Assembly (NCBI GenBank): GCA_015058625.1
Contig: SVCA01000001.1
Coordinates: 465,936-529,935, forward strand
Length of the DNA stretch: 64,000 nt
Direction of reading: 5' to 3'
From: Pseudoselenomonas ruminantium
GTDB lineage: Bacteria > Bacillota > Negativicutes > Selenomonadales > Selenomonadaceae
A program made the translations under genes and the position numbers. Numbering within the stretch: the stretch's first letter is position 1; the number at the start of each line of letters is the position of its first letter. A model generated the notes under the pieces. That model saw only the letters and a list, made by a program, of their open reading frames with translations. It had not been told where the DNA came from and did not search any database. Shown here in pieces: positions 26,111 through 37,258 of the stretch.

Positions 26111-27817
26111 GAATTTGAATTGTTTCAGCGCCTGTTGCTGTTCATGGGCCATATTCGAGAGCGTTTCGCTGGCCGAGGCGATTTCTTCGGACGAAGCTGA
26201 CTGTTCCTCAGTGGCCGCCGATACGGATTCCATATGCTGGGAGATAACCTGCCCTTTGGCGGTGATATCCTCGACGGAATTAGAAATATTGCCTGCATCT
26301 TCATTAACCACATCGATAGCCTTATCCATCAGCACGGTCTTTTCCGCACCATTTTCGACCAAATCGCGAATCTGGTCAAAGACACGCTGCAAATCTTCTA
26401 CGGACTGGGCACCGGCCACTACGGCCTCGCAGCCCTGATTCATGGATTTTACCGCTGCTTCCGTGTCCTTCTGCATGGTCATGATGAGCTGGGAAATCTT
26501 TTCGGCAGCTTCTTCCGACTGCTCGGCAAGCTTCCGAACTTCTTCAGCTACCACAGAGAAACCGCGGCCCTGCTCACCGGCGCGGGCTGCTTCTATCGCC
26601 GCATTGAGGGCCAGAAGGTTCGTCTGGCTGGCGATATTGGAAATCGTATCGACAATAGCACCGATTTCTTCGGAACGGGAACCCAATTTGCCCACAATTT
26701 CCGAAGTATCGCTGACGGTCTTTTCCACGCCCCGGATTTCCGCCACGGATTTTTCGAGTACATCATGGCCCCGCTCGGCTTCTTCTGCCGCCTGTTTGGA
26801 ATTCTGGGAAACATCACCGGCATGGCCGCGCATTTCCTGAATGGACTGATTGACCTTGGTTAATAGCGCCGTATTATTGTTCAGTGCCATCTCCTGGTCA
26901 GCCACAAGCTGTGCCGATTCGCCCACGGCCTCTGCCGACTGCACCGCTGCCTGCGCGGACTGCATGGATGCTTCTTTCAGATTGGCAGAGGCTTCATTGA
27001 TGCTCTGCACAGTTTTATAGATGCCCTGCATATAGGAAGCCATCTTATTCTGCATATCCATCAGGGTTCTAGCCAGATGACCGAACTCATCACCGCGGTC
27101 AAAGATCACCCCCGTCGAACGGAAATCGCCATCACGAAGTTTTTCACAGCCTGCTTCCATAAAACGCAAAGCGCCGGTAATGCTATTGGCAATAACCCGG
27201 CTGATGCCTGCCTGAATGGCCAGTGCCGCGAGCGTTACCACCAGAATCGCTATCGCCGCAGTCCGATTGGCACTGTTGCTGGCTTCGTTGGCCGCGGATG
27301 CTGCCTGATTGATTTTGTCCTGCTGGCCATGGAGTGCATCCCGCAGGCCTCTTGTTGCCGGCGAGCCGTCTTTTTCATAGACCGTCAGAGCTTCTTCCGT
27401 ATTGCCTGCCGCCGCAAGGCTCATGACCTTATTCATCACGCCCTGATACTTCTGCCACTCGCTGTCAATTTCGGGAATATTGGCCAGTTCCGAACCCTTC
27501 ATGGCTTCTTTATAGGCCGTAATCGCCGCATCAAAATCCTGCTGGGCTTTCTGCTGCTGCCCCTTCACCCGCTGCAGATGCTCAGGATTATCCTTGAGCA
27601 TGACCGCCTGTAAGGTCTTGACCATCATCACGCGGCTCTGTTCTACCGCTGTACCGAGGTGCTGTACACCCTGCATTTCCCGATTGTACAGGCTCGCCAT
27701 CGCATCATCGGCATTGGTCAGTGAGCGGTAGCCCACCAGACTGATGACCACCATGGCGACAGCCGCCACGCCCACAATCAGCAGCAGCTTAAAAGTCACC
27801 TTTATGTTGTCAAACAT
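26108..27817 (-). CDS. Methyl-accepting chemotaxis protein (four-helix-bundle sensor)
   Basis: Transmembrane chemoreceptor, 569 aa from the ATG at 27817 (GGGAGGAA upstream; the longer frame to 27901 is rejected). Membrane helix 1 at about 9-31, periplasmic four-helix-bundle sensor to about 185, membrane helix 2 at about 187-207, HAMP, then the coiled-coil signalling domain whose tip is [19 protein letters not shown]. No terminal NWETF-type CheR pentapeptide. Ligand unknown. The stop codon lies in a palindromic repeat. Upstream is the LysR gene's terminator only 25 bp away, so its promoter is not obvious. Confidence 0.94.
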   Translation of the reverse strand: MFDNIKVTFKLLLIVGVAAVAMVVISLVGYRSLTNADDAMASLYNREMQGVQHLGTAVEQSRVMMVKTLQAVMLKDNPEHLQRVKGQQQKAQQDFDAAITAYKEAMKGSELANIPEIDSEWQKYQGVMNKVMSLAAAGNTEEALTVYEKDGSPATRGLRDALHGQQDKINQAASAANEASNSANRTAAIAILVVTLAALAIQAGISRVIANSITGALRFMEAGCEKLRDGDFRSTGVIFDRGDEFGHLARTLMDMQNKMASYMQGIYKTVQSINEASANLKEASMQSAQAAVQSAEAVGESAQLVADQEMALNNNTALLTKVNQSIQEMRGHAGDVSQNSKQAAEEAERGHDVLEKSVAEIRGVEKTVSDTSEIVGKLGSRSEEIGAIVDTISNIASQTNLLALNAAIEAARAGEQGRGFSVVAEEVRKLAEQSEEAAEKISQLIMTMQKDTEAAVKSMNQGCEAVVAGAQSVEDLQRVFDQIRDLVENGAEKTVLMDKAIDVVNEDAGNISNSVEDITAKGQVISQHMESVSAATEEQSASSEEIASASETLSNMAHEQQQALKQFKF

Positions 27818-27845
27818 GTAAAAATTCCTCCCTTTTTCCTTACAC

Positions 27846-27893
27846 AAAAAGCAGTAAGCCAAAAGCCAGACAACTTCTCGCTTACTGCTTTTA
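27846..27893 (-). terminator. Terminator after the LysR gene
   Basis: Stem AAAGCAGTAAGC/GCTTACTGCTTT on the minus strand, then TTTGTG. Confidence 0.7.
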
Positions 27894-27906
27894 TTCGCCA
27901 AAAATT

Positions 27907-28812
27907 TTATTCTCCCTGCAATAGCTCGATAAATTTTCGTGCCGCCTGGGATAGATGCTTGTTCTTGCCATAGGCCGCTACGAGCTGACGGTCATCCACC
28001 TGTTCTTCGAGCTGGAAGAAACAGGGCGGTTCCGACCAACGGCCATTATGCACCACCATATCGGTGACGAGTGTTGCCCCCATGCCAGCCGCGCAGAGTT
28101 CCGCAGCATCCACAATGCTGTTGGCCTCAAAGACCACCTCCGGCGTGCATTGCGTCTCCATGCACAGGTCGCTGTAAATCCGGGACATGCGGCGGCTTTC
28201 CTGCAGGCAGATAAACGGCTGGCCGTGCATACGCGCAAACGACATGACCGGATAAGGCATTCCCGGCACATGATTGTATCCCCGGGCAAAAGGATGCGTT
28301 ACGGGCAGAGCCAGCAAAGTTTTCTCCGACAGAAGCGGGATACGCTCGTAATTACTCTCCAAGGGTTCATAAATCAGCGCAAAATCAACAACGCCTTCCG
28401 CCACCGCCTGTTTTAATTCATGGACACTGCTCTCCTTCACCATCAGCCGAATCCCCGGGTAACGGCGATGAAACTCGATGATGGGCTGGGTCAGATAACA
28501 GGTGGAACGGGTGCGGGAACTGCCGATAATGAGCGTACCCGATTTCATCCCCGTAAGGTCTGCCGTCTCCTGCACCAGCTCATGATAAATCCGCTGCATT
28601 TCCTTGGCCTTGCGCACATAAATTTCGCCAGCCGCCGTGAGCTGCAAAGGCGTCTGACTGCGGTCAAAGAGCGGCATACCGATTTCCCCTTCGATTTTCT
28701 TTATCGACTGGGATAACGACGGCTGCGATACAAAGAGCTTTTTCGCTGCCGCAGAAAATGTGCCGTCACTGGCTGCCTGCAAAACATATTTCCATTCATG
28801 TTCGTCAATCAA
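27907..28812 (-). CDS. LysR family transcriptional regulator
   Basis: 301 aa. N-terminal winged helix-turn-helix with [20 protein letters not shown] (residues about 18-37) and [14 protein letters not shown]-terminal type-2 periplasmic-binding fold for the effector from about residue 90. TTG start with AGGGGATA upstream. Target unknown: the adjacent nifJ is on the same strand upstream and ends in a terminator, so the usual divergent arrangement is absent. Confidence 0.92.
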   Translation of the reverse strand: MIDEHEWKYVLQAASDGTFSAAAKKLFVSQPSLSQSIKKIEGEIGMPLFDRSQTPLQLTAAGEIYVRKAKEMQRIYHELVQETADLTGMKSGTLIIGSSRTRSTCYLTQPIIEFHRRYPGIRLMVKESSVHELKQAVAEGVVDFALIYEPLESNYERIPLLSEKTLLALPVTHPFARGYNHVPGMPYPVMSFARMHGQPFICLQESRRMSRIYSDLCMETQCTPEVVFEANSIVDAAELCAAGMGATLVTDMVVHNGRWSEPPCFFQLEEQVDDRQLVAAYGKNKHLSQAARKFIELLQGE

Positions 28813-28831
28813 GCTAATATCCCCTTCCCAT

Positions 28832-28878
28832 AAAAAAATCCCCTACCTGTTATTATACTACAGATAGGAGATTTTTTT
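28832..28878 (-). terminator. Terminator after nifJ
   Basis: Arms 28832-28850 and 28860-28878 with A7/T7 tracts at both ends; can act on both strands. Confidence 0.85.
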
Positions 28879-28885
28879 CATTTAA

Positions 28886-31800
28886 TTATTTGCCAGCGAG
28901 TACCTTGTAGCCTTCATAACGGCCCTTGGCATCATTCTGGGTCTTTTCAAAGAGTGCCTCTGCAGCTTCCGGGAAGGAACGCTGGAGGTTGATGTAGCGG
29001 TTTTCGCCCATCAGGAATTCCTGGAACTTGTCGAAGTCCGGTTCCTTGGAATCGAGGCTGAACGGGTTCTTGTCCGTGCCCACAAGCTGCGGGTTGTAAC
29101 GGTAGTTGACCCAATAGCCGCATTCCACAGCCAGTTTTGCTTCGAGCTGGCTGTTGCCCATGCCCTTGCGGATACCGTGGTTGATGCACGGTGCATAGGC
29201 GATAATCAGGGACGGGCCATGATAAGCCTCAGCTTCGGTGATGGCCTTCATGAGCTGGTTGTGGTCAGCGCCCATAGCGACCTGTGCCACATAGACATAG
29301 CCGTAGGACTTAGCCATCATACCGAGGTCCTTCTTCTTCGTCTTCTTACCAGCAGCGGCGAACTGTGCGATAGCTGCAGCCGGCGTGGACTTGGAAGCCT
29401 GACCACCCGTGTTGGAGTAAACTTCGGTATCGAATACGAGCACGTTGACATCTTCGCCGGAAGCCAGTACATGGTCAAGGCCGCCGTAGCCAATATCGTA
29501 AGCCCAGCCGTCGCCGCCCAGAATCCACTGGGAACGCTTCACGAAGTAATCCTTGTTGTCGTAGAGCTTGTTGAGGCATTCATCGCTGCCCTTCTCTGCT
29601 TCAAGGAGTGCCGTCAGTTTATCAGCACGTTCACGGGAACCTTCGCCCTCGTTCATGCTGTCCACCCATTCATTGAGTGCTGCCTGCAGTTCTGCACTGC
29701 CCTTGCCTGCCTCAACAGCAGCCTTGGCATCAGCAGCCAACGCGTCACGGACGGATTTCGTGCCCAGGAACATGCCCAGACCGAATTCAGCGTTGTCCTC
29801 AAAGAGGGAGTTTGCCCAAGCGGGGCCATGACCCTTGTGGTTCTTCGTGTACGGCATAGCCGGAGCACTGCCGCCCCAGATGGAGGAGCAGCCCGTAGCA
29901 TTAGCCACCATCATGCGGTCACCAAAGAGCTGGGTCAACAGTTTGGCATACGGCGTTTCGCCGCAGCCTGCGCAGGCGCCGGAGAATTCGAGCAGCGGCT
30001 GTTCAAACTGGGAACCAAGCACCGTCGTCTTCTTCATCGGGTTCTTCTTCGGCGCAACCTTCTTGGCATCTACACCATAATCAAAGAACTTCTGCTGTGC
30101 CTTGAGTTCATCATCCAGCGGTTTCATATCGAGAGCCTTCACGGGGCAGACCTGTGCGCAGTTGCCGCAGCCCAGGCAGTCCATCGTGGATACGGCTACC
30201 GTGAAGTGGTAATCCTTGATGGCCTTCGTCTGCTTGGACGGGAAGCCTTCCGGAGCATTTTTGAGTTCTTCTTCCGTCGTGAGTACCGGACGAATAGCAG
30301 CGTGCGGGCAGACATAGGAGCACTGGTTACAGCCAATGCACTTATCCGTATTCCAAACCGGTACATTGATGGCCGTACCGCGTTTTTCGAAAGCAGCACC
30401 GCCAACAGGGAAGGTACCATCTACCATGTCTTCTGCGAACTTGGAAACCGGCAGTTTGTCGCCTTCCTGACGGTTCATGACTTCCTGAATTTCCGTGATG
30501 AACGCTGGAACGTCTTTCTTTTCTACGGCTTCGTCAGCTGCATCAGCCCAAGAAGCCGGAACCTCTACCTTGTGCAGGGCTTCGATGCCCTTGTCGATGG
30601 CGCCGTTGTTCATGTTGACGACTTTTTCGCCCTTCTTGCCGTAGGACTTAACCACCGCGTCTTTGAGGTAGCCGACAGCCGTTTCGAGCGGAATGATGGC
30701 AGCAATCTTGAAGAAAGCAGACTGCATAACCATGTTGAAGCGTCCGCCAAGCCCCAGTTCCTTAGCGATATCCACAGCGTTTACCGTGTAGAACTCGATT
30801 TCATTCTTGGCAATGTAACGCTTCATAGCCGCAGGCAAATGCTTGTCAAGGTCAGCATCCGACCAGACCGTATTGAGCAGGAACTTGCCGCCCTTCTTGA
30901 GACCAGCCAGCAGGTCATATTTATAGACATAGGACTGCTGGGAGCAGGAGATGAAGTCCGCATTGTTGATGAGGTACGGGCTCGTGATGGGCTGCTTGCC
31001 GAAACGCAGGTGGCTCATCGTGATACCGCCGGACTTCTTGGAGTCATAGGCAAAGTATGCCTGTGCATACATATCCGTCTTATCACCGATAATCTTGATG
31101 GCGCTCTTGTTGGCACCAACCGTACCGTCAGAACCAAGGCCCCAGAACTTGCAGGCCGTCGTGCCTTCCGGGGTCAGGTTCACGTCGCTCATGACCGGCG
31201 TCAGGCTCGTATGGGTTACATCATCGTCAATACCGATGGTGAAGCCATCCAGCGGCGCGTCTTTCTTGAGTTCTTCAAAGACCGCAAAAATCTGATCCGG
31301 CGTCGTGTCCTTGCCGCCCAGACCGAAGCGGCCGCCCACGATAATCGGGCTGAGTTCGGAATCATAGAAAGCACTCTTAACATCGAGGTAGAGCGGTTCG
31401 CCCAGCGAGCCTGGTTCCTTCGTATGGTCGAGAACCGCAACTTTCTTAACGGTTTTCGGCATAAACCGGAAGAAATGTTTAATGGAGAACGGACGATAGA
31501 GATGTACACTCATCAGGCCGACTTTTTCGCCCTGCTTGTTGAGGTAATCGACCGTTTCCTGTACAGCCTGGCAGACAGAACCCATGGCGATGATGATGCG
31601 GTCTGCATCCTTGGCACCATAATAGTCGAACAAGTGATGCTCGCGGCCCGTAATCTTGGCCAAATCAGCCATAGCTTCTTCGACGAGTTCCGGCAGAGCT
31701 TCGTAGTACTTGTTGGATGCTTCGCGTTCCTGGAAGTATACGTCCGGATTCTGTGCGGTGCCGCGAATGACCGGATGGTCCGGATTCAGCGCACGGCGAC

Positions 31801-32410
31801 GGAATTCTTTTACAGCTTCCCAGTCGAGAATCTTGCCCAAATCATCATAATCCACTACTTCGATTTTCTGAATCTCGTGGGAGGTACGGAAACCATCGAA
31901 GAAATTGATGAACGGTACACGGCCCTTGATCGCCACGAGATGGGCTACAGCGGCCAAATCCATAACTTCCTGCACGCTGGCTTCGCAGAGCATTGCACAG
32001 CCAGTCTGACGGGCAGCCATAACATCCTGATGGTCACCGAAGATGTTCAGGGAGTTCGCAGCCAAAGCACGAGCAGAAACGTGGAACACGCCCGGCAACA
32101 ATTCGCCGGCTACCTTGTAAAGATTCGGAATCATCAGCAGGAACCCCTGAGATGCGGTGTATGTCGTGGTCAGTGCACCAGCCTGCAAGGAACCATGCAC
32201 AGCACCAGCGGCACCAGCCTCTGACTGCAGTTCGATAACGCGGACCTTCTGACCAAAGAGGTTGGTCTTGCCTTTAGCTGCATCTTCATCCACGTGTTCA
32301 GCCATCGGCGAAGACGGCGTGATGGGATAGATTGCAGCAACGTCCGTAAAAGCATAGGAGATGTACGCGGCGGCCTGGTTGCCGTCCATGGTTTTCATCT
32401 TTTTGCTCAT
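28886..32410 (-). CDS. nifJ: Pyruvate:ferredoxin (flavodoxin) oxidoreductase
   Basis: Single-chain homodimeric PFOR that oxidises pyruvate to acetyl-CoA and CO2, reducing ferredoxin. 1174 aa with pyrimidine-binding domain at the start (AYAFTDVAAIYPITPSSPMA shortened family pattern), two ferredoxin-type clusters CIGCNQCSYVCPHA and CLGCGNCAQVCPVKA (about 690-760), a further cluster through CAGCGE, and the TPP site GDGWAYDIGYGG with DTEVYSNTGGQ. Central to anaerobic fermentation. Own promoter upstream and terminator downstream. Confidence 0.97.
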   Translation of the reverse strand: MSKKMKTMDGNQAAAYISYAFTDVAAIYPITPSSPMAEHVDEDAAKGKTNLFGQKVRVIELQSEAGAAGAVHGSLQAGALTTTYTASQGFLLMIPNLYKVAGELLPGVFHVSARALAANSLNIFGDHQDVMAARQTGCAMLCEASVQEVMDLAAVAHLVAIKGRVPFINFFDGFRTSHEIQKIEVVDYDDLGKILDWEAVKEFRRRALNPDHPVIRGTAQNPDVYFQEREASNKYYEALPELVEEAMADLAKITGREHHLFDYYGAKDADRIIIAMGSVCQAVQETVDYLNKQGEKVGLMSVHLYRPFSIKHFFRFMPKTVKKVAVLDHTKEPGSLGEPLYLDVKSAFYDSELSPIIVGGRFGLGGKDTTPDQIFAVFEELKKDAPLDGFTIGIDDDVTHTSLTPVMSDVNLTPEGTTACKFWGLGSDGTVGANKSAIKIIGDKTDMYAQAYFAYDSKKSGGITMSHLRFGKQPITSPYLINNADFISCSQQSYVYKYDLLAGLKKGGKFLLNTVWSDADLDKHLPAAMKRYIAKNEIEFYTVNAVDIAKELGLGGRFNMVMQSAFFKIAAIIPLETAVGYLKDAVVKSYGKKGEKVVNMNNGAIDKGIEALHKVEVPASWADAADEAVEKKDVPAFITEIQEVMNRQEGDKLPVSKFAEDMVDGTFPVGGAAFEKRGTAINVPVWNTDKCIGCNQCSYVCPHAAIRPVLTTEEELKNAPEGFPSKQTKAIKDYHFTVAVSTMDCLGCGNCAQVCPVKALDMKPLDDELKAQQKFFDYGVDAKKVAPKKNPMKKTTVLGSQFEQPLLEFSGACAGCGETPYAKLLTQLFGDRMMVANATGCSSIWGGSAPAMPYTKNHKGHGPAWANSLFEDNAEFGLGMFLGTKSVRDALAADAKAAVEAGKGSAELQAALNEWVDSMNEGEGSRERADKLTALLEAEKGSDECLNKLYDNKDYFVKRSQWILGGDGWAYDIGYGGLDHVLASGEDVNVLVFDTEVYSNTGGQASKSTPAAAIAQFAAAGKKTKKKDLGMMAKSYGYVYVAQVAMGADHNQLMKAITEAEAYHGPSLIIAYAPCINHGIRKGMGNSQLEAKLAVECGYWVNYRYNPQLVGTDKNPFSLDSKEPDFDKFQEFLMGENRYINLQRSFPEAAEALFEKTQNDAKGRYEGYKVLAGK

Positions 32411-32459
32411 GTTGTTTTTTGCTCCCCTCTAAAATAGAATACTTGAAAACATACTCCCT

Positions 32460-32488
32460 ATTATACACCGCTCACAAGGGCTTGTAAA
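32460..32488 (-). promoter_or_regulatory. Promoter of nifJ
   Basis: Minus strand TTTACA, 17 bp, TATAAT, 50 bp before the ATG. The rest of 32490-32655 holds nothing I recognise. Confidence 0.8.
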
Positions 32489-32655
32489 CAAATGGCCCCG
32501 CCCCTCACTATTCATATAATTTATTTTATCATAAGTAAAACGATATATTTTTCTTCTGAGAAGGAAATCGCTCCCTCTTGTCGAAGTAAAACGGTAAACC
32601 TTGGGATTGTATTTTTGCCGTAAGTCAATGGGAAAATTGGGAGTGTGATGCACAA

Positions 32656-32940
32656 ATGATTAAGAACATGACCATCTATGTCATCCTCAAACTGGAATAT
32701 GGCAAGGGCCAGGAAAATGTCTACTCCAGCATCCTCAACGTGTCCTCCAGCAAGAGCACCGCGGAAACTTTCAAGGAGCACTACGAGGAAGAGTTCGCCG
32801 ATGAAATCCAGAATGAGCACGATGGCCGCTTCGTCTCCATCCACATGCACAAAGCACTGGTGCAGCTGGATGATGAAATCATTGCCCCGGATATGTTCAT
32901 CCGCTTTATCGGCGACAAGAAAATCAAGGACACCTTCTAA
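32656..32940 (+). CDS. Hypothetical protein, 94 aa
   Basis: Not recognised. Soluble, acidic, with no Cys and no membrane segment; begins MIKNMTIYVILKLEYGKG and ends with a basic KKIKDTF. Strand-helix pattern (TIYVILKLE, TAETFKEHYEEEFADEIQ, VSIHMHKALVQLDDEII) suggests a small alpha/beta fold. GGGAG lies about 12 bp before the ATG. Lone plus-strand gene between nifJ and tRNA-Pro; codon usage with C- and G-ending codons looks like its neighbours, which supports a real gene. Confidence 0.65.
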   Translation: MIKNMTIYVILKLEYGKGQENVYSSILNVSSSKSTAETFKEHYEEEFADEIQNEHDGRFVSIHMHKALVQLDDEIIAPDMFIRFIGDKKIKDTF

Positions 32941-32982
32941 GAAAATGCATTAATCGCCGCAATAAATAAAATAAATATATGC

Positions 32983-33024
32983 AAAAAAAAATTCCCGCTG
33001 AATCGTAAAAATTCAGCGGGAATT
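32983..33024 (-). terminator. Terminator after tRNA-Pro
   Basis: 13-bp stem AATTCCCGCTGAA/TTCAGCGGGAATT; minus strand continues with T8. Confidence 0.9.
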
Positions 33025-33039
33025 ATCATTTCATAAGAA

Positions 33040-33116
<77 letters not shown>

Positions 33117-33128
33117 GCAACGAATAAT

Positions 33129-33157
33129 AGTATAGCGTAACTCTGCAGGAAATGCAA
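33129..33157 (-). promoter_or_regulatory. Promoter of tRNA-Pro
   Basis: Minus strand TTGCAT, 17 bp, TATACT, about 12 bp before the tRNA. Confidence 0.75.
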
Positions 33158-33180
33158 GTATTTTTTTCATATTTTATAAA

Positions 33181-33223
33181 AAAAATTAAAAACCATGTGA
33201 GTGGAACGAACTCACATGGTTTT
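33181..33223 (-). terminator. Terminator after ftsH
   Basis: 14-bp perfect stem AAAACCATGTGAGT/ACTCACATGGTTTT; minus strand continues with TTAATTTTTTT. Confidence 0.9.
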
Positions 33224-33238
33224 TTCACCGATAAGCAA

Positions 33239-35257
33239 TTACTTATCGTAATGGGTCACATTAAATTTTGGCTCTCTGCCGTTATCGGTTACTCCACCAA
33301 CGGGAACCACTTCTTTTTCCTTTTCCTCTTCGGCCTCCAGCGCTTCATTCTGCGCCTGCTGTACCAAAGTAGTCGGTGGAATCAGTGCCGGGTCACCGTC
33401 TTTCGGACCGTTGTTATCGTCCTTAGGCGGTTCCTTAGGCTCTTCCTCGGAAATTTTGCCCGTTTCGAGCAGTTCTTCGAGCTGCTTGGCGGTGAGCGTT
33501 TCACGCTCGATAAGAGCCTGGGCAATGAGTTCCAGCTTGTCGCGGTTTTCCGTAATAATCTGACGGCAGGCCTCGTAGGCTTCTTCCAGATACTTACGGA
33601 CTTCCTTATCGATTTCGCTGGCCACTTCTTCGGAATAGTTGCGTTCCTGATGGAAGTCGCGGCCTAAGAACACCTGATGGTTCTGGCTTTCGCCATAAGC
33701 CACAGGGCCCAGGACATCGCTCATGCCGTACTGCATGACCATGCCGCGCACCATACGGGTTGCCTGCTGAATATCCTGCGAAGCACCCGTGCTGATTTCC
33801 TTGAGCACGATTTCCTCTGCCACACGGCCGCCCATGGCAACCTTGAGCTTATCGAGGAGCTCGGACTTCGTGGCGTAGTTGCGGTCTTCCTTCGGCAGCA
33901 TCAGCGTGTAACCGCCGGCACGGCCGCGGGGAATAATCGTAACCTTGTGTACAGGGTCAGCATGCTTGAGCATCATGCCCACGAGGGTATGACCACCTTC
34001 GTGATAAGCCGTCAGACGTTTTTCCTCATCGTTCATGATATGGGATTTGCGCTCTGGGCCAGCCATAACGCGCTCAATGGCTTCTTCGAGTTCCTGCATG
34101 TAAATCTTTTTCTTATCCCGGCGGGCAGCCAAGAGAGCTGCTTCGTTCACGAGGTTGCTGAGGTCAGCACCCGTAAAGCCCGGGGTACGGCGAGCCAGGA
34201 TGTCGAGGTCTGCGCCTTCATCCACCGGCTTGCCGGAGGTATGCACCTTGAGGATAGCCAGACGGCCGCGCACATCGGGTTTATCCACCACAATCTGACG
34301 GTCGAAGCGGCCCGGACGCAGGAGAGCAGGGTCGAGGATATCCGGACGGTTTGTCGCTGCGATGATGATGATGCCCTCGTTGGCAGCAAAACCATCCATC
34401 TCAACGAGCAGCTGATTCAGCGTCTGCTCACGTTCATCATGACCACCGCCGACGCCAGCGCCACGCTGACGGCCCACCGCATCGATTTCATCGATGAATA
34501 CGATACAGGGCGCATTCTTCTTGGCCTGGTCAAAGAGGTCACGCACACGGGAAGCACCGACACCGACGAACATCTCCACGAAATCCGAACCGGAAATGGA
34601 GAAGAACGGCACGCCAGCTTCACCGGCAACAGCACGGGCCAAGAGAGTCTTACCAGTACCCGGAGGGCCAAAGAGCAGTACGCCCTTCGGAATGCGGGCA
34701 CCCAAATCGTTGTACTTCTTGGGATGCTTCAGGAACTCAACTACTTCTTCCAGTTCCTGCTTGGCTTCATCAGCACCAGCCACATCCTTGAAGTTGACCT
34801 TAATCTTATCCGAGCCGCTCATGCGGGCACGGCTCTTGCCAAAGGACATCACCCGGCCGCCGCCGCCCTGCGTCTGCTGCATGATGAAGAACCATACACC
34901 GACGAGCAGGAGTATCGGCAGCAGGGACGAGAACATCGTGGACCACCAGGGTGGTTCCGGCGGATTTTCCGCATTGATCTCCACTCCCTTGGCCGAGAGT
35001 TTATCAAAGAGCTTCGGGTCGCGGTTCGGATTGTCCGGGGTAATCGTCGTAAACTCCGTACCATCGGTCAATGTACCGCGAATGGTGTTTTGAATGAGAA
35101 CAACTTTAGCTACTTTGCCTTCATCCACTTGTTGCAGGAAGCTGGTGTACCCCACTTCCTGTTTAGTCGTGTTCCTTGTCGAAAAATAATCAATGATGGA
35201 GATAGCCACCAGAATAATCAACAAATAGAACCCTACGTTGCGTAGAAACTTATTCAA
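33239..35257 (-). CDS. ftsH: ATP-dependent zinc metalloprotease FtsH
   Basis: Membrane-anchored hexameric AAA+ protease for membrane and regulatory proteins. 672 aa: membrane helix at about 5-23, extracytoplasmic domain, second helix at about 108-126, AAA domain with Walker A GPPGTGKT and Walker [12 protein letters not shown], and zinc site HEGGH (HExxH). The last 70 residues are an acidic/proline tail, variable in the family. End of the mfd-ftsH cluster; hpt-ftsH adjacency is ancestral in Firmicutes. Confidence 0.98.
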   Translation of the reverse strand: MNKFLRNVGFYLLIILVAISIIDYFSTRNTTKQEVGYTSFLQQVDEGKVAKVVLIQNTIRGTLTDGTEFTTITPDNPNRDPKLFDKLSAKGVEINAENPPEPPWWSTMFSSLLPILLLVGVWFFIMQQTQGGGGRVMSFGKSRARMSGSDKIKVNFKDVAGADEAKQELEEVVEFLKHPKKYNDLGARIPKGVLLFGPPGTGKTLLARAVAGEAGVPFFSISGSDFVEMFVGVGASRVRDLFDQAKKNAPCIVFIDEIDAVGRQRGAGVGGGHDEREQTLNQLLVEMDGFAANEGIIIIAATNRPDILDPALLRPGRFDRQIVVDKPDVRGRLAILKVHTSGKPVDEGADLDILARRTPGFTGADLSNLVNEAALLAARRDKKKIYMQELEEAIERVMAGPERKSHIMNDEEKRLTAYHEGGHTLVGMMLKHADPVHKVTIIPRGRAGGYTLMLPKEDRNYATKSELLDKLKVAMGGRVAEEIVLKEISTGASQDIQQATRMVRGMVMQYGMSDVLGPVAYGESQNHQVFLGRDFHQERNYSEEVASEIDKEVRKYLEEAYEACRQIITENRDKLELIAQALIERETLTAKQLEELLETGKISEEEPKEPPKDDNNGPKDGDPALIPPTTLVQQAQNEALEAEEEKEKEVVPVGGVTDNGREPKFNVTHYDK

Positions 35258-35300
35258 TCCATTGCCCTCCTTCCGAGAGACCTTGTGCCCCTCAGGATTT

Positions 35301-35852
35301 TTATTTGTCGGCGTAAATCTCAGGTTTCAGCACGCCGATGTACGGCAGGTTACGGTAAACCTCGGCATAGTCAAGGCCATAGCCCACCAGGAATTCGTCC
35401 GGTACTTCAAAGCCGCAGTAATCGATGGGTACTTCCACCAGACGGCGGGACGGCTTGGAGAGCAGCGAGCAGAGTTTTACGGATTTCGGCTTGCGCTCCT
35501 TGAAGTACTTGTTCAGATAATTCATCGTAGTACCGGAATCTATTATATCTTCGATAACGATGAGGTGTTTTCCTTCAATATCGTAATCCAAATCTTTAAG
35601 AATCTTTACCGAACCGGTCGTAGACGTACCATTGCCATAGCTCGAGGCAATCATGAAGTCAAAGCGCACAGGCAGTTCCAGACGGCGAACCAAGTCCGTG
35701 TAGAACATTACGGCGCCCTTCAAAATTGCTACGCAGTAAATTTCTTCCTGAGCATCCTTATAGTCTTCCGTAATCTGCTTTGCCATTTCGGCGATACGGT
35801 TCTGAATCTGTTCCTCCGAAAAAACAACTTTCTCGATATCTTCGTGTAACAT
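35301..35852 (-). CDS. hpt: Hypoxanthine phosphoribosyltransferase
   Basis: Salvages hypoxanthine and guanine to IMP and GMP. 183 aa; PRPP-binding [15 protein letters not shown] at about residues 100-114 and [17 protein letters not shown]. Lies 2 bp after tilS and 43 bp before ftsH, the standard tilS-hpt-ftsH order. Confidence 0.97.
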   Translation of the reverse strand: MLHEDIEKVVFSEEQIQNRIAEMAKQITEDYKDAQEEIYCVAILKGAVMFYTDLVRRLELPVRFDFMIASSYGNGTSTTGSVKILKDLDYDIEGKHLIVIEDIIDSGTTMNYLNKYFKERKPKSVKLCSLLSKPSRRLVEVPIDYCGFEVPDEFLVGYGLDYAEVYRNLPYIGVLKPEIYADK

Positions 35853-35854
35853 GC

Positions 35855-37258
35855 TTAATTTCCTCTCTTCTCTATCCTGAGATACAAAATTCTATGATAA
35901 TCCGCAGAGCCCTGCAAGCAATTTGCACTGCGCCTGCGGCCAATCATCCAGATTACCTCACTGCCCGCTGCAAGGAGCGGCAGTGTATCCCGCTGGTCTT
36001 GCGGAATCTTATCGTCAATCATGATTTTCTTGAGCTTCTTGCGCCCGCCGGGAAGGTTCATAAAATCGCCCGGCTGACGGCTGCGCAGAACCAATGGCTC
36101 TGCGAAATGTTCCGGGTGCAGATAAAGCTCCTCTGGGCTGGTCTTTGCCCCCTGGTATTCTGCCCTATCCTGCCACTGCGCAATCAGCTGAAAATCGCCC
36201 CAGCAGGTTACGCCGGGAATATTGACGGCCACTTCTGACAAGTCAATATTTGACATGTCAAGATTTGACTTGTCAATGGTCAGATAACCATAGGCAACAT
36301 GCGCCAGATAATGGTGAGACAGCTCCTGCTGGCTGCTGGTTCTGCCGGTCAAAAGCAGCTGGCGCAGAAGCTCCGTCTGGGCAAAACTCAGGTCAAGGCT
36401 GCTGCCCGTAACCCTCTCCCAAAGTTTGCGGATAAGACCCCGCTGCAGCGCTGGGTGAAGTTTAGCCACCGTTTCCTGAACAAGTGCTCCATCCTCCTGC
36501 CGCATATAGGTTTCATCCCCGCAGAAGCGCGCAATCTCCCCTTGCAGGAAGTCGCTTTCTTCGGCAGCAACCTCTGCGAGCTGGCAGAGCGCCCGGCTGA
36601 CTTCGGGATTGTATTCCCTCTGTAGCTGCGGCAAAAGTTCCAGCCGCAGGCGGTTGCGGGTGCAGTCCGCCACAAAGTTCGTCGCATCTTCCCGATAGGG
36701 AATCTGCTCCTGCTGGCAGTAAGCCAACAGCTCTGCCTTGGTGACCTTAAGCAGAGGCCGCACGAGATGGCCGTCTGCACCGCTTTGGGGCCGCATTGCC
36801 GCAAGGCCGCTTACTCCGGTTCCCCGCAGGATGCGCATCAGCACCGTTTCCGCCTGGTCGTCGGCATGATGGGCCGTGACGATATAGTCAAAGCCCTGCT
36901 CCTGACGCACCCGCTTCAAAAATTCATAGCGCAGGCTGCGAGCTGCCTGTTCGAGCGTATGCGAACCTGCCGCCGCAAGCTCAGGCACATGACCATGCTC
37001 CACAAAGCAGGAAATCTGCCGCTCCCGGCAAAAATCTTCCACAAAGCGGGCATCGGCCAAAGACTCCTCCCCACGAATGCCATGCTCGTAATGAGCCGCA
37101 GCAAGCTGCCACGCATTCTGCGGGGCGAGCTTACTAAGCATAGCGAGCAGCGCCATGGAATCCGCTCCACCGGAACAGGCTATGAGAATCTTGGCCCTTT
37201 TTGGCAGTAACGAACAAAAGCACCCTTTGCAGAGTGCTTCCAGTTTATGCTCAGTCAC
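35855..37258 (-). CDS. tilS: tRNA(Ile)-lysidine synthase TilS
   Basis: Modifies C34 of the AUA-reading tRNA-Ile to lysidine. PP-loop IACSGGADSMALLAML near the N-terminus, THHADDQAETVLMRILRGTG, and a C-terminal TilS domain with SRQPGDFMNLPGG. Start taken as the GTG at 37258, overlapping the yabR stop by eight bases; a GTG seven codons earlier is possible. 467 aa, normal for the long form. Confidence 0.95.
   Translation of the reverse strand: MTEHKLEALCKGCFCSLLPKRAKILIACSGGADSMALLAMLSKLAPQNAWQLAAAHYEHGIRGEESLADARFVEDFCRERQISCFVEHGHVPELAAAGSHTLEQAARSLRYEFLKRVRQEQGFDYIVTAHHADDQAETVLMRILRGTGVSGLAAMRPQSGADGHLVRPLLKVTKAELLAYCQQEQIPYREDATNFVADCTRNRLRLELLPQLQREYNPEVSRALCQLAEVAAEESDFLQGEIARFCGDETYMRQEDGALVQETVAKLHPALQRGLIRKLWERVTGSSLDLSFAQTELLRQLLLTGRTSSQQELSHHYLAHVAYGYLTIDKSNLDMSNIDLSEVAVNIPGVTCWGDFQLIAQWQDRAEYQGAKTSPEELYLHPEHFAEPLVLRSRQPGDFMNLPGGRKKLKKIMIDDKIPQDQRDTLPLLAAGSEVIWMIGRRRSANCLQGSADYHRILYLRIEKRGN

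Noticed and set aside
29177..32224. 1015-codon open frame on the plus strand opposite nifJ
   Set aside because: Antisense shadow of a highly GC3-biased gene; no ribosome-binding site or family features, and nifJ is certain.
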